In this document: positions 43,627 through 54,515 of the stretch, piece by piece
Layout of the letters: the number at the start of each line of letters is the position of its first letter
Position numbering within the stretch: the first letter of the stretch is position 1
DNA from: Agarophyton chilense
Taxonomy: Eukaryota > Rhodophyta > Florideophyceae > Gracilariales > Gracilariaceae
NCBI GenBank assembly: GCA_030374765.1
Contig: JARGXX010000068.1
Location: 2,728,001-2,792,000 of the forward strand
DNA: 64,000 bases
Reading direction: 5' to 3'
Notes under the pieces: model-generated
Seen by the model: the letters and a program-made list of their open reading frames with translations, nothing else
What the model was told of the DNA's origin: nothing
Database searches by the model: none
Translations under genes and position numbers: made by a program

Positions 43627-44553
43627 ATGTATGTGGAGCAAAACACGGCGACGGGAAGTGCTCTCAAGGTGTTCGAAGCCTTGCTCCCTGGGGGAGGCAG
43701 ACTCAGAGACAGAGCCCTCCGTTCCACCCGTAGTGTGGGGTGTAGCTCCCACGGGGGATTCCGGCAGTACCGACGGAGGTGAGGGGTAGAAACCGTTGGA
43801 TCGGGAATGGGTATGGGTATCCCAAAGAATGGGGGAAAATCCGGCGAAGAGGAAAAACGGGGCGAGGGTCGGGCACTAACAGGCACCGGACCCGAGAACC
43901 AGAAAAGGGGCGAAACAACAAAAGAAACCCAATACAGGGGCGAAAACCTGTCCTCGAAAGGAAACACAAAAAGCCCGCAACAAGTAAGCAGAACCCCCAC
44001 GGGGTATCGTGCACGCAGGTCGTCTGAGCGGTCCCAAGGGGGTGGTTGCACGGAACCCAAACGTGGGCACTCTCCAAGTGGAGTCGTGTCCCTACGCAGG
44101 CGTTGCTAACCAGAGCCCTTTCCGGGTTGTAAGGCCGAAACGATGGCGACGAAGAACCTCTAAAGGTATCGAAGACCAACCTTGGTTACCCTTTTACTCT
44201 GAGCCTCGGACTGTCAGATCTCGTCTCCCTAAGTAGGGCCCACTAACTAAACTCTACAGTAGTGCACACCTGCTCAGGGCCATACACGTGGAGATCCCAC
44301 TGTCAGGGCCCAAAAGTCCAACGTTCTAACAAATATCCGAAAATCGGGGCCAAAATTAAGCCACGTGTATCACGGGGCCAATCCAACCATGGGCCATCCG
44401 AAATTTCACTTCATAGGCGAACTCTAACCAGAAAACAGTGCCACCTCAGCACACCTTAGAGGGGATCATAGTCATAACCCTCGGAGGGTTCAATCCTCAT
44501 TCTATGAGTTGCATCTTCAAGTATCCCCTAACTGGGGGTTGCTCTACAATGTA
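43627..44553 (-). mobile_element. Solo LTR (917 bp) with ATGTA target duplication
   Basis: The LTR spans 43632-44548. On the + strand it begins TGTGGAGC and ends GCTCTACA, an imperfect 8-base inverted end pair, and is flanked on both sides by ATGTA (43627-43631 and 44549-44553). It is the reverse complement of the solo LTR at 44890-56061, with few differences by eye. I assign the - strand because its partner has the same layout (A/T-poor leader, CGCCCC motifs) as the LTRs of the young + strand element. The perfect duplication shows a real insertion followed by LTR-LTR recombination. Confidence 0.9.
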
Positions 44554-45113
44554 GAAGAGAGCTTCGCGTGTTTGATGATTGATGGCTGCGCTGTATTCTG
44601 GGAACAGTTGAGCAGTTCAGCCAATGGGCTCTTTATATTAATAGCGTTGGGCAAGAGCAACATGCCTTAAAACGAACATTTGTTGCAATTCGAATTTCGA
44701 GGAGTGTAAATTGCGTTTCAAAAACATATCCCTTTACAAAGACTGCGCCAAAAAAGCATTTTCCGTACTTAAGAGCACATTTCACAACAAATTAAAACCA
44801 CTAAGTCAATAACACTGTTTCAAAAGTTTATCCTTTATACAATCATTTGCTTAATTATGGATCGTGGCGCACCTCTGACACGCTCTTAATGTAGAGCAAC
44901 GCCCAGTCAGGGGATACTTGAAGATGCAACTCATAGAATGAGGATTGAACCCTCCGAGGGTTATGATTATGATCCCCTCTAAGGTGTGCTGAGGTGGCAC
45001 TGTTTTCTGGTTATATTTCGCCAATAAGGGATAATTCGGATGGCCCATGGTTGGATTGGCCCCGTGATACACGTGGCTTAATTTTGGCACCGATTTTCGG
45101 ATATTTGTAGAAC

Positions 45114-46052
45114 TGAAGTGCACGCCCTCTGAAGGGGGTTTTCTTGGACTTTGTATTTTTCCGGAACATCCGGCACTTGCTCATTATATGAGTACAGTCT
45201 ATGACCGTTCACCGGAATGCCGGAATGTCTACACGTGTGGGACGGTTGGCAGGTGTAGTTATGACCACAGTAGGTGGGTAGATAGGAACTCCCTATCTAT
45301 TTATTTATTTATCTATTTATTTATTTAGTTATTACACTAGGGGAGCTACAGTACTTAGTGCGACGGCAGTGGCCGCCGCACCAGTAAACTCCCCCATCAA
45401 GGGTCCCGATCTCAATCTTCCCCAAGGTTGCCGATCTGGGTTTGGCTCTGGTCTCTACCGCCTACGCGGGCTAATCACCTCTCACGAGGAGTAGCGCGTA
45501 GCACTCGGGTTGACCATCCCCCTTGCCCGCCTAAAGAGACCCATCGCTGGGAGTGTTTTTCCAACTGTTGTTGTGTTTCGCCTTGTTAAGGGTTTGTCTC
45601 CGGCTGTGCCGTATCATACAGAGCCACTCGCGTGACTCGGTGCCATCGCCCGTCGTCCCCCTCCTTCTCCCTTTTTCCCTTTTCCTTTTCCTCGTTCCCC
45701 GATTACGGGTAGCATCCCGCTATCCGCGGCTGTACCGACACGTCGGATCACTGCCACCGGGTGGACCTTTTCCTTTTCCTCGTTCCCCGATTACGGGTAG
45801 CATCCCGCTATCCGCGGCTGTACCGACACGTCGGATCACTGCCACCGGGTGGACCTTTTCCTCAATCCGAGGCACACGCACAAGAGGAGCCCTTCTTCAC
45901 CTCCCTGCGCAAGTCGCGACGGGTGACCCCGGCCTTACAACCCAGCTAAGTCGTGTCACCTCTGGGAGGGCTCTTTTCCGCTCAGCTACCTCCGTGGAGG
46001 TAGATCCCGAGCGTCTTCGTGGTGTTTACCCGCACGCGGGCATTGCACTACA
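45114..46052 (+). repeat. 5' LTR of the Ty3/gypsy element (939 bp)
   Basis: It is bounded by TGAAGTGC and GCACTACA. It is longer than the 3' LTR because of an 88-base tandem duplication at 45678-45853. It contains a TATTTATTTA tract at about 45293-45330 and a C/T-rich segment. Confidence 0.95.
45678..45853 (+). repeat. 88-base tandem duplication in the 5' LTR only
   Basis: The unit starting CCTTTTCCTTTTCCTCG occurs at 45678 and 45766 with identical sequence. The 3' LTR carries one copy. The duplication therefore arose after insertion, or one copy was lost from the 3' LTR. Confidence 0.92.
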
Positions 46053-46171
46053 AAGTGGTCTCCCGACTTAGAAAGAAAGGAGTTCCACTTGTGTGTTTCC
46101 CTCTTTTGAGGTCTTGTCAGTGTTGACCCGGAAAGTTCCGTTTTTCTCATCCCTCTCAAGGGTAACCGCCG

Positions 46172-48334
46172 ATGAATCGGAAGCCCAATGAAACCGATGG
46201 GGCCGTCACTCGAAGTCGGTCCCGAACCTGTTCGGACCGCGCAGACGACCCCTTCGTCTCGCGCATCCCCGTGAGGGGTAGTGGCTCTCGACCTTCGAGC
46301 CGCAACCGGGAATCCCGGAACCTTCCTTTGCCCCTGTCGTCACAACCTGTTATGGACGGTGGGGCTCCTTCGGCTGCTGCCGGCGTACCTCCCGTGTCCC
46401 GGTCAGAACCCGCAGCTGCGGTGCCCCTGCCTACCGCAAACGTTGGCGACAACCCCCAGGGTCCCTCCCTGGAGGATCAGGTGCGCACCCTGCGTACCGC
46501 CCACAACGCCCTTGTTGGGGAATTCAAGGCCCTCCGCGAGATCGTGGAGGACTCCCCTGCAAAGGGCACTGTTGAGGATCTCCGTACTTTACGGGAGGAT
46601 GTCAACGAAATGTTGGAGTGTTTGGGTAGACCCCCTGCCTTCGTTGAAGGCATTGATGACCGATTCAATCGGGTTCGCGCACGCCTGGAGACATTGGAAC
46701 AGACCATCTTGATGGACAATGATACTCCGGCAAAGCCGGTCGCTGTGTCGCATCGTGACGAGCATGCCGGCAACAGCAGGAACCGCCGGAAGCGGAAGGG
46801 AAAGTACCCGGACTCCGACACCGACTCGTCGGATTCTGGTAGGAGCAGGTCGGAGAGGTCCGACTCGACGGACTCCTCCTCGGAGAATGAGCGCCCCACT
46901 CGCTCTTCCCGCTCCAAGCGGTCCTCAGCCACCCAAGGTGCGATTCGGTCGCGGCAGAAAGGCCGGAAGCATTCTGGGTTAAAGCAGCTGAAACCCACCG
47001 ACCCGAAGTTTCGGAAGTTGCTCTCGTACCGGTACTACCGGCTGGAGGATTCCTCGCTGGACCGTACACCCCGTGGCACGGGAAGGGTGAAAGACTGCAT
47101 CAAACGGATGCAGCTTTCCCTGCGGAACCAGACTTTTTCTGGAGAGGATCCAATCCTGGTATTGGATTTCCTCGCCCGCTTTGTAGCGGAAGCCGACATA
47201 TTAGGCATGAACGAAGGGCAAGCCTATATCGCGTTACCGTACTTCCTACGGGGGATGGCCGAAGACCAATACACCTCTGTTAGAGGATCATCGCGAGCCT
47301 CCGAGGGAGGAGTTTCCTGTTGGCCCGAAGCCGTCCAGTATCTACTGAGGTCATACGCGACGAATGAAGCAATTCATTCCGCGATCCTCGCCCTGCGAGA
47401 TACACGTCAACGCCAAGGCGAGACGGAAACCGAGTATTCGGTACGCCTCAACAAGGCCTTCCACCGTTGTGGGAACGTTTATCCCGCCAGGGAGCGCTGC
47501 ACGATGTTTATCGACGGGCTCAACCCCGCCATCAAAACACTCGTGGCCCGTCGCCGGGAGGATAAGCCGAGAATCACCTATCTCGAGCTTATCCCAACCG
47601 CCAAGGCGGAGGGTGACGCACTGCGTGCACGCGTTCCGCAAGCGAGGTTGAAGCCTACCAAGGCATTGTTGGTGGAGGACCGCTCTCCATCCCTCTCTCT
47701 TTTAGCGGATGACAAGCCCCCGCAGGGGTACGACAACGTGCAACTCGCCCACGAGGATGGGATCTCTATCCCAACCACGGACTTGCCGTCTACGACGGAT
47801 TCGTTTGACACCGCACAGCAGGGCTCGCTTCTGTATGCGGGGAACAGCCGTGTTCCGCCGCCAAGAGTCCCGCATGCGGGAGGTCAAACTCGTTTCCAAC
47901 GGCCAGGATGGATGGATACCCGCCAAGCGGTGCGTTTTGCCGATAATCGGAATGCAAACCCGCGGCCGAGGCCGGCACTCATCTGCCTCCTTTGCTATTT
48001 GCACGGCCACACCTCACCCCAGTGTCTCCTCTCTTTGAGGGATATGCCCAAAGTGGTGGGGAATTATGAGGCCCTGACGCCGCAGGAGAAGCAAACCGTG
48101 CCCGTCGCTTCATACCTCCGCGCTAAAACGGACTTTTCGCTCGCCCTGCCCACCGCCACCTCTGCAAGGTATGTTCCGGTACAACCGGCTAGACAGGCCC
48201 CGCACGACAACGTTCCACCCGCCATTGGCGGTCCAAACGCCGCTAATGCGGGAAACCGCGATCAACGGGCTAATGCCTTGGTGGTCGAGGACCCTGAGCA
48301 ACCGCCGCAAGCGGATCCAGCTCAGGAAAACTAA
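46172..48334 (+). CDS. Gag-like frame of the Ty3/gypsy element
   Basis: This 720-codon frame of a mobile element has an N-terminal disordered region, a coiled-coil-like stretch, a Ser/Arg/Asp-rich basic region and a capsid-like helical core. Near the C-terminus is a CCHC zinc knuckle, CLLCYLHGHTSPQC (C-x2-C-x4-H-x4-C). It would form the particle shell and bind the element RNA. It is not a host gene. Confidence 0.88.
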   Translation: MNRKPNETDGAVTRSRSRTCSDRADDPFVSRIPVRGSGSRPSSRNRESRNLPLPLSSQPVMDGGAPSAAAGVPPVSRSEPAAAVPLPTANVGDNPQGPSLEDQVRTLRTAHNALVGEFKALREIVEDSPAKGTVEDLRTLREDVNEMLECLGRPPAFVEGIDDRFNRVRARLETLEQTILMDNDTPAKPVAVSHRDEHAGNSRNRRKRKGKYPDSDTDSSDSGRSRSERSDSTDSSSENERPTRSSRSKRSSATQGAIRSRQKGRKHSGLKQLKPTDPKFRKLLSYRYYRLEDSSLDRTPRGTGRVKDCIKRMQLSLRNQTFSGEDPILVLDFLARFVAEADILGMNEGQAYIALPYFLRGMAEDQYTSVRGSSRASEGGVSCWPEAVQYLLRSYATNEAIHSAILALRDTRQRQGETETEYSVRLNKAFHRCGNVYPARERCTMFIDGLNPAIKTLVARRREDKPRITYLELIPTAKAEGDALRARVPQARLKPTKALLVEDRSPSLSLLADDKPPQGYDNVQLAHEDGISIPTTDLPSTTDSFDTAQQGSLLYAGNSRVPPPRVPHAGGQTRFQRPGWMDTRQAVRFADNRNANPRPRPALICLLCYLHGHTSPQCLLSLRDMPKVVGNYEALTPQEKQTVPVASYLRAKTDFSLALPTATSARYVPVQPARQAPHDNVPPAIGGPNAANAGNRDQRANALVVEDPEQPPQADPAQEN

Positions 48335-48381
48335 TTGGGGGAGTCTCCTCTTCTGGAGGGGCGTCCTCAGAATCGAGACTG

Positions 48382-51300
48382 TTGACGCCCGAGGCGTCAT
48401 CGCCTCGCTCCCCGGTGAAGATCCTCTCGAGGAAGGACACCGCTGACGCGGACTCGGAACACCTCGGTGTTTTGCGTCGACCGTGGATACGGGTGAAGAA
48501 TAACCGGATCCCGGATCGAGTCATGGTGATGGCCAAGCGAAACTATAAAGTTTATGCCGACGTTGGCCTGAGCCCCCAGTTTTTGGTGAGATACTTAACA
48601 GTCCTGGAGACAGGTGCTGGCCCGAACTTCATCGTCGAGAGTGCTTTACCCCCGCTACTGCGGTCTCACATTCGCTCCGAAGCGGTTCCCGACGTCGCTG
48701 ATGCGAATAATAACCCGTTGAAAACGGTAGGGACCATCACTTTGGTCGTGAGGCTGGGCACCTCGGTGGTGAAGCTCGACTTCGTGGTGTGCCGCACCCT
48801 GGCTACCCCAGTAATACTGGGCTGTGACTACTGCGACAGGTTTGTCGAGGCCATCAGACCTAGTCAGAGGATAATCGAACTCGACGACGGCTCCACCGTC
48901 GCCATAGTTCGGAAACCGCCGAAGCGGGCATCGCCAAAGCAAGTACCGTTACCTGCTGCGCAAGAACCGCCACCCGCCCAGCGGGAGTCTACCAAGCTTC
49001 GTGTTGCTGTATCGGTTGCGATACCTCCTGAGACTCAGGTTATGGTGCAGGTCAATTCCCGTCAACACGGTCTCCGGGTTATCCAACCCCTTGCCTCGTT
49101 GTACGAGAAATATCAATTGGCCGTTGCAAACGGAATTTTCAATGTGACTCCGGATGTACCCTTCCGGCTCCTAGTCGCCAACCTTGGCAGTACCCCCCAG
49201 TATCTGGTGAAGAACCAAGTAATTCGCTCGGTCACCCCGCACCCATTCACCATGCTTCCGACGAAGACCACCGCCGCCGATGTTCTCGGGATCTCTGTCC
49301 CCAAGGACGACCGCACCGACGACGTCGTCTCTTCGTCTGGGAAGGGGGGAGCGGAGTCCACCACGCCCAAAAACTCGGAGTCACTGCCTGTTACAGGATT
49401 ACCAGAGCCCGAAGACACCAGGGAAACCGATGCCCTGAAGGCGCTGGAGAACCTTGACCTCGGCCACGTGCCAGACTCGCATCGCGAACGGGTACGCGGC
49501 ATGTTGCGAGAATTCACCACTATGTGGGATGGCTTCTTAGGAGAGATTAACACGACGGAACATCGGATAGATTTGCTGCCGAACTCACGTCCTTGCTCGC
49601 AACCCCCTTACAGGGCAGGCCCAAAGGCTAGCGAGGAGGAACAGCTCCAAGTTGAGAAAATGCTCCGAGCCGGAGTGATAGAACCGGCTCAATCGCCGTG
49701 GGCTTCCCCAGTGGTCCTGGTTCTCAAGAGCGACGGAACCTGGCGTTTCTGTATCGATTATCGTCGGCTCAATGCCGTCACGGTACGGGATACGTATCCC
49801 ATCCCTCGTATGGACGAATGTATTGACTCCCTTGGGAGAGCAACCGTGTTCACGGCGTTGGATGCAAATTGGGGGTATTGGCAAGTTCCCGTTCGGGAGA
49901 GCGATCGCGACAAGACCGCCTTCGTCTGCCACGCAGGATCGTACCGCTTCAAGCGGATGCCTTTCGGCCTCACCAACGCCCCGGCCACATTTCAACGAGC
50001 GATTGACATCCTGCTCAACCGCTTTAAGTGGCGGACGTGTCTCGTTTATCTGGATGACATCATCGTCTTCTCAGATAGTCTCGAGGACCATCTCACCCAT
50101 GTAAGGGACGTTCTCACCGTGTTACGGGATGCTGGGATTACCCTCAAGCTGAGGAAGTGCGAGTTTTTCACGGACACCGTGAAGTACCTTGGGCACATTG
50201 TCCGCCCAGGGCAGCTCTTGATCGAGAAGGCTCGAGTTAAATCCCTCGTCGAGGCAAAACAACCTAGGACGCAAACGGAGCTACGCTCCTTCTTAGGACT
50301 TGTCAACGTCTACCGACGGTTCATCCCGAACTTTTCGGACACTGCAGCGCCGCTGAATGCCCTGTTGCGGAAAGGCCAACCGCCAAAACTGGACCCCCTG
50401 ACAGCCCCCCAGGTGGATGCCTTTAACTCCTTAAAGGAGGCTGTCACCTCAGCGCCGATCCTATCGTTGCCCCAACCGGACCTTCCGTACTCGGTAGATA
50501 CGGATTCGAGCGACTACCAAGTTGGTTGCGCTCTTTTCCAAACCACCCCAGACGGGGAACGCCATCCAATCGGGTATTGGTCACGCTCACTCAACGTGCA
50601 CGAACGGAATTACTCCGTCTCGGAGAAGGAATGCCTAGCCGTAGTATGGGCACTCATCACGCTCCGTCCCTATCTTCTAGGCGTTCACTTCACCGTTTAC
50701 ACGGATCACTCCTCATTGAGGTGGTTGATGAACATCTCCGACCCATCGGGCCGCCTCATGCGGTGGAGGCTCCGCCTAGCGGAATACGACTTCGAGGTCG
50801 TATACAAGAAAGGAGCGCAAAACACTCAGGCCGACGCCCTGTCCCGGTTACCCACGAATGGGGAGGCACTCCCAACGGAGGATGACGATATACCATGCTT
50901 CACAATGGAGGAACCGAAACCGGCAGCGCCGGACCCGAGTGATCCTGAGTGGCCAAATGACTGGGAAACAGACGCTGAATTTGGCGCTATCCTCGCTTCG
51001 AGCGAGGACCCCACGAAGAACCCCGTACCGGGAAATTTCGTACCCATCCAACCGGAGGAACTGATCCGAGAGCAGTTTGCAGACCCGTTTTGCGCGGAAG
51101 TACGCGCCCGCCTTAACGGTGGTGAAACCCTCCCGTTTGAGGTAAATGACGTCGGTTACCTAATCCGTACCGTCGAAAACACCCCACAAGTCGTGGTGCC
51201 ACACTCCTTGCAGACAAGGGTACTACACCTCTCGCACTTTGCGAAAGTCAGCGGCCATGACGGCGGAAGAAAACTCTACCTCACCCTCAGAAGGGACTTC

Positions 51301-54057
51301 TACTGGCCCGCAATGGCGGTTGATTGCTATGCAACTGTGCGCTTCTGCACGCAATGTGCCAAGAACCGGGTCAAACTCCGTCGGAACGCGAAGAAGTTGC
51401 ACCTATTCCCCGCAAGGGCGCCCCTCGAATTCGTCGCTATCGACATCCTCGGGCCATTAGTGGCCACGAAGCGTGGGAAGAAGTTCCTACTCGTTATCAC
51501 GGATCGCTTCTCGAAGCTGGTTCGGACAGTCCCTCTACGGAGGATTACGGCCTACACCGTGGCCGAAGCTTTCGTCACGCACTGGATCTTCGTTTATGGC
51601 CCTCCTGTGGAGTTATTGTCCGATAACGGAAAGCAGTTTGCGTCGCGGTTCTTCCAGGATGTCTGCCGCATCTTGGATGTCAAAAACCTGTTTACGACGA
51701 CTTACCATCCCCAATGTAATGGGCAAGTTGAACGGTTTAACCGGACCATGCTGGCTTCGTTCCGCTCCTACGTCGCTGACCACCCAAGAACTTGGGACTT
51801 ATACACGGACGCTATCACCTTCGCGTATAATACGCAAGTGCACCGGACTACCGGGGTTTCCCCATTCCAATTGGTGTTGTCGAGGACCCCACCACCAGTG
51901 GCCCTCGAACCCCAAGCTACGCTGGACTCCTTCCCATCAGTGGGTGACTTCCGGCAACGCTGGAAAACATGGCTGACCAAGCTGGTACCGGCCGCACGGA
52001 AGGCAATGGCGCGCGCCCAAGCCGCCTACAAGCGGGATTTTGATCTCCGTCTACGGCGGGAGCGCCCCCACCCATTGAAGGCTGGCGACCGCGTGTTCGT
52101 ACGTAAGGAATACTATAACCCCGAAAGGGAGAAAGGCCATAAGCTCTCGCCTGTGGCGGACGGACCATTCAAGGTTATCTCGGTCACACCGACAACGGTC
52201 GTCGTGGAAATGGGAGACAATCACGAACGACTCTCCCGTAACCGGGTTACCTTGGCTCCGCCTGCCTCTCCTGAGGTTATTTTACAACCACCTGCAGAGC
52301 AGGACTCGGGGGTTCCAACGACATCAGCAACACCGGGTACCCCGGCACTTGAACGCCCCAGCGTTCTGCCTCACCCCACCCGGGGATTCTCGGACCTACC
52401 ATACCTAGTAGATGGCCCGCCGACTGTGTCGGCACCGGCTGGCTTTTCTCGCCAGCCAACAACCGGTCTCACTCGACCGGGGATCTACTCCCGCCATGCG
52501 GTTCGCTCGCTGCCCTCCGTGGCTCCACCTCGGGAGGGGGAGGGACATCTCCATTCGGAGCAATCTTCGCCGTCGCAACGGATGTCACGCAGCTCTACTC
52601 AATCGGGCATCCCGCCAGAAGCTACGCCCACTCCCGCGAACGCGGCACGCGACGATGAAGCCCCACGTGGTTCTCAGGAACACCCACCGTCGCTGACGGA
52701 AGGCTCGCGCCTTAAAGTGTCTGAAGAACAAGGGAAGCTGGACGCAACTATCCGCAGTGCGGAAAAGTCAGCCACAGTGGGCACGCCAACGCCTGGGCTT
52801 GGCCCGCGCAGCCCTGCAGGGGACGTTCAAAGTCATGGAACCCGTCAAGGGAATGGTCAACCGGCCGCCCCGGAAATTACCGCCGCGGACGGACGTCAGC
52901 TCCCCACAGGGGTGCGCTCGGAGCAGCACATGCCACGATCACGAGAACGCACGAAAAGCGTTACAGCCGACCCTGGCGCTGTGGAAAGTCAAGTGCCGGC
53001 AGAGCCGGGAGACGCGCACGTTAGAAATGGGAAGTCTGCCCGTGGAAAGGGAGGATTTTTGAAAAAAAATCCTGGCCCAAAAAAGGGTGAATTTTTAGAG
53101 GGCTCGCGCGCGGCGCCCGATGGCAAAGCAATTTTTTCAAAAAAGCTGCCCCAAAAAAGGGTGAATTTTTTGAGACCTCGCGCGCGGCGCATCACGGCGA
53201 CACCCCCCGAGGGGAAGAGCCGGCGCCCGCCGAGCGGCGTCCCACGGCGAGCGAAGTGTCAGCCCGCTCGCGCTGGGCCACGGACCCCGCTGGGGAGGCG
53301 GATCGCACAGCACGTGCCCGCCATCCGTCTCAGGCGGCACGTGACCCGACCACACCCCCGCGTGCACGGCAGACACCCGCTCCAGCGGAGACGCTATCCC
53401 GCAATAGCGGTAGTTTACGACGGGATAACCGCAGACTCGCGGTACGACCGGAGTACCGGGAGAAAAGCGCGAAACGCCTGTCCGACGGGAACTACCCCAG
53501 CGGGGAACCCACCGAGACTTCGGCTGGTGTTACCACCACACGGCAGGGCCGGGAAGTATACATACAAGAGTATGTGGTCGGCCGAATCCTCGGGCACTCG
53601 TACGACGAGAGCCGGACTTTACAATACCTCGTCCGTTGGTACGGATACGATGCTTCGTTTGACTCCGACGAGCCAATCGAGCATCTTCCCCGTTCCCAGG
53701 TGGTACGATATCACCGCCAAGCGGGTACCGCGACTCCAGCTACGCTGTGTAACGCCCAGGTTGGTTAGATCCCCGTCCACACGGAAACAACCACCAAGGT
53801 GGAATGGAGACGAGCAGCCTTTGTTCCTCCTCGCAGGGCAGGCAACCCACACTAGATGGTTTTCATCCAGAACACTGGCTAAATCCCGTGATCACGGTTT
53901 TCCCATCGGGATGGACGTTCGCCCTGTTCGTGCTGCTGCTAAACTACACTGGAAAACCAGCCGCTCACCGCGTCGCGGACCTAGCCACCGGTTGACCAGA
54001 TATTCATTGGCCATGGCCATCCCGTATTCCCGGGGGATGTTTCCGCGCTTCGCGTGA
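48382..54057 (+). CDS. Pol-like frame of the Ty3/gypsy element
   Basis: The open frame carries, in order, an aspartic-protease-like domain (about 48580-48900), reverse transcriptase (about 49560-50260, with the YLDD box), RNase H (about 50480-50860) and integrase (about 51200-51960). A long Pro/Ser/Arg-rich tail follows. It lies in a different frame from gag with a short gap. The family commonly makes pol by frameshifting or reinitiation after gag. A mobile-element gene, not a host gene. Confidence 0.9.
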   Translation: MTPEASSPRSPVKILSRKDTADADSEHLGVLRRPWIRVKNNRIPDRVMVMAKRNYKVYADVGLSPQFLVRYLTVLETGAGPNFIVESALPPLLRSHIRSEAVPDVADANNNPLKTVGTITLVVRLGTSVVKLDFVVCRTLATPVILGCDYCDRFVEAIRPSQRIIELDDGSTVAIVRKPPKRASPKQVPLPAAQEPPPAQRESTKLRVAVSVAIPPETQVMVQVNSRQHGLRVIQPLASLYEKYQLAVANGIFNVTPDVPFRLLVANLGSTPQYLVKNQVIRSVTPHPFTMLPTKTTAADVLGISVPKDDRTDDVVSSSGKGGAESTTPKNSESLPVTGLPEPEDTRETDALKALENLDLGHVPDSHRERVRGMLREFTTMWDGFLGEINTTEHRIDLLPNSRPCSQPPYRAGPKASEEEQLQVEKMLRAGVIEPAQSPWASPVVLVLKSDGTWRFCIDYRRLNAVTVRDTYPIPRMDECIDSLGRATVFTALDANWGYWQVPVRESDRDKTAFVCHAGSYRFKRMPFGLTNAPATFQRAIDILLNRFKWRTCLVYLDDIIVFSDSLEDHLTHVRDVLTVLRDAGITLKLRKCEFFTDTVKYLGHIVRPGQLLIEKARVKSLVEAKQPRTQTELRSFLGLVNVYRRFIPNFSDTAAPLNALLRKGQPPKLDPLTAPQVDAFNSLKEAVTSAPILSLPQPDLPYSVDTDSSDYQVGCALFQTTPDGERHPIGYWSRSLNVHERNYSVSEKECLAVVWALITLRPYLLGVHFTVYTDHSSLRWLMNISDPSGRLMRWRLRLAEYDFEVVYKKGAQNTQADALSRLPTNGEALPTEDDDIPCFTMEEPKPAAPDPSDPEWPNDWETDAEFGAILASSEDPTKNPVPGNFVPIQPEELIREQFADPFCAEVRARLNGGETLPFEVNDVGYLIRTVENTPQVVVPHSLQTRVLHLSHFAKVSGHDGGRKLYLTLRRDFYWPAMAVDCYATVRFCTQCAKNRVKLRRNAKKLHLFPARAPLEFVAIDILGPLVATKRGKKFLLVITDRFSKLVRTVPLRRITAYTVAEAFVTHWIFVYGPPVELLSDNGKQFASRFFQDVCRILDVKNLFTTTYHPQCNGQVERFNRTMLASFRSYVADHPRTWDLYTDAITFAYNTQVHRTTGVSPFQLVLSRTPPPVALEPQATLDSFPSVGDFRQRWKTWLTKLVPAARKAMARAQAAYKRDFDLRLRRERPHPLKAGDRVFVRKEYYNPEREKGHKLSPVADGPFKVISVTPTTVVVEMGDNHERLSRNRVTLAPPASPEVILQPPAEQDSGVPTTSATPGTPALERPSVLPHPTRGFSDLPYLVDGPPTVSAPAGFSRQPTTGLTRPGIYSRHAVRSLPSVAPPREGEGHLHSEQSSPSQRMSRSSTQSGIPPEATPTPANAARDDEAPRGSQEHPPSLTEGSRLKVSEEQGKLDATIRSAEKSATVGTPTPGLGPRSPAGDVQSHGTRQGNGQPAAPEITAADGRQLPTGVRSEQHMPRSRERTKSVTADPGAVESQVPAEPGDAHVRNGKSARGKGGFLKKNPGPKKGEFLEGSRAAPDGKAIFSKKLPQKRVNFLRPRARRITATPPEGKSRRPPSGVPRRAKCQPARAGPRTPLGRRIAQHVPAIRLRRHVTRPHPRVHGRHPLQRRRYPAIAVVYDGITADSRYDRSTGRKARNACPTGTTPAGNPPRLRLVLPPHGRAGKYTYKSMWSAESSGTRTTRAGLYNTSSVGTDTMLRLTPTSQSSIFPVPRWYDITAKRVPRLQLRCVTPRLVRSPSTRKQPPRWNGDEQPLFLLAGQATHTRWFSSRTLAKSRDHGFPIGMDVRPVRAAAKLHWKTSRSPRRGPSHRLTRYSLAMAIPYSRGMFPRFA

Positions 54058-54515
54058 GGATGGGGGAGTAATTAAGACAACGGTCACTTTTACTACGTCT
54101 ATGTCGCAAAGAGCGCCTTCGCTGCGCGACCCGGTGGGACCAACTGTTAGCGATCGCCCCCATCCGAGGGAGGAACTCTGCGAAGGCGGGTAACAAGCTT
54201 CTCCCGCATCGCGGCAAGGTCACCGGAGGTGTCGTTCACGCTCAGACCAACTCCTCGGAGGAAATTGGCGACGATCGCACCCTCGTCCAAACCTGCAGCA
54301 GACTCTTCGCCCGCTCCTGCCGACGAGGGCCCGGGGTTCGGAACATGGGAAACACCGTGGTGGAGCCACTTCGAGGTCGGTGGGCTGTGGAGGCAGAAGA
54401 GTTGTTGGAAGGAGACATGATGCCGGCGAACCGGAAGAGGGCGCGCTTTTATGAAGTTCTCAGACTGCGCTCCGTCCCGCTTTGCGGGTACTCCCCTGGT
54501 CTTACGGGGGGGATA

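Noticed and set aside
43703-44179. 158-codon frame on the - strand, nearly identical to one at 55514-55990 on the + strand
   Set aside because: Both lie inside the two copies of the same solo LTR; the similarity reflects the repeat, not a gene family.
44476-44500. T-arm-like GAGGGTTCAATCCTC
   Set aside because: It lies inside a solo LTR, and no other tRNA arms can be found around it.
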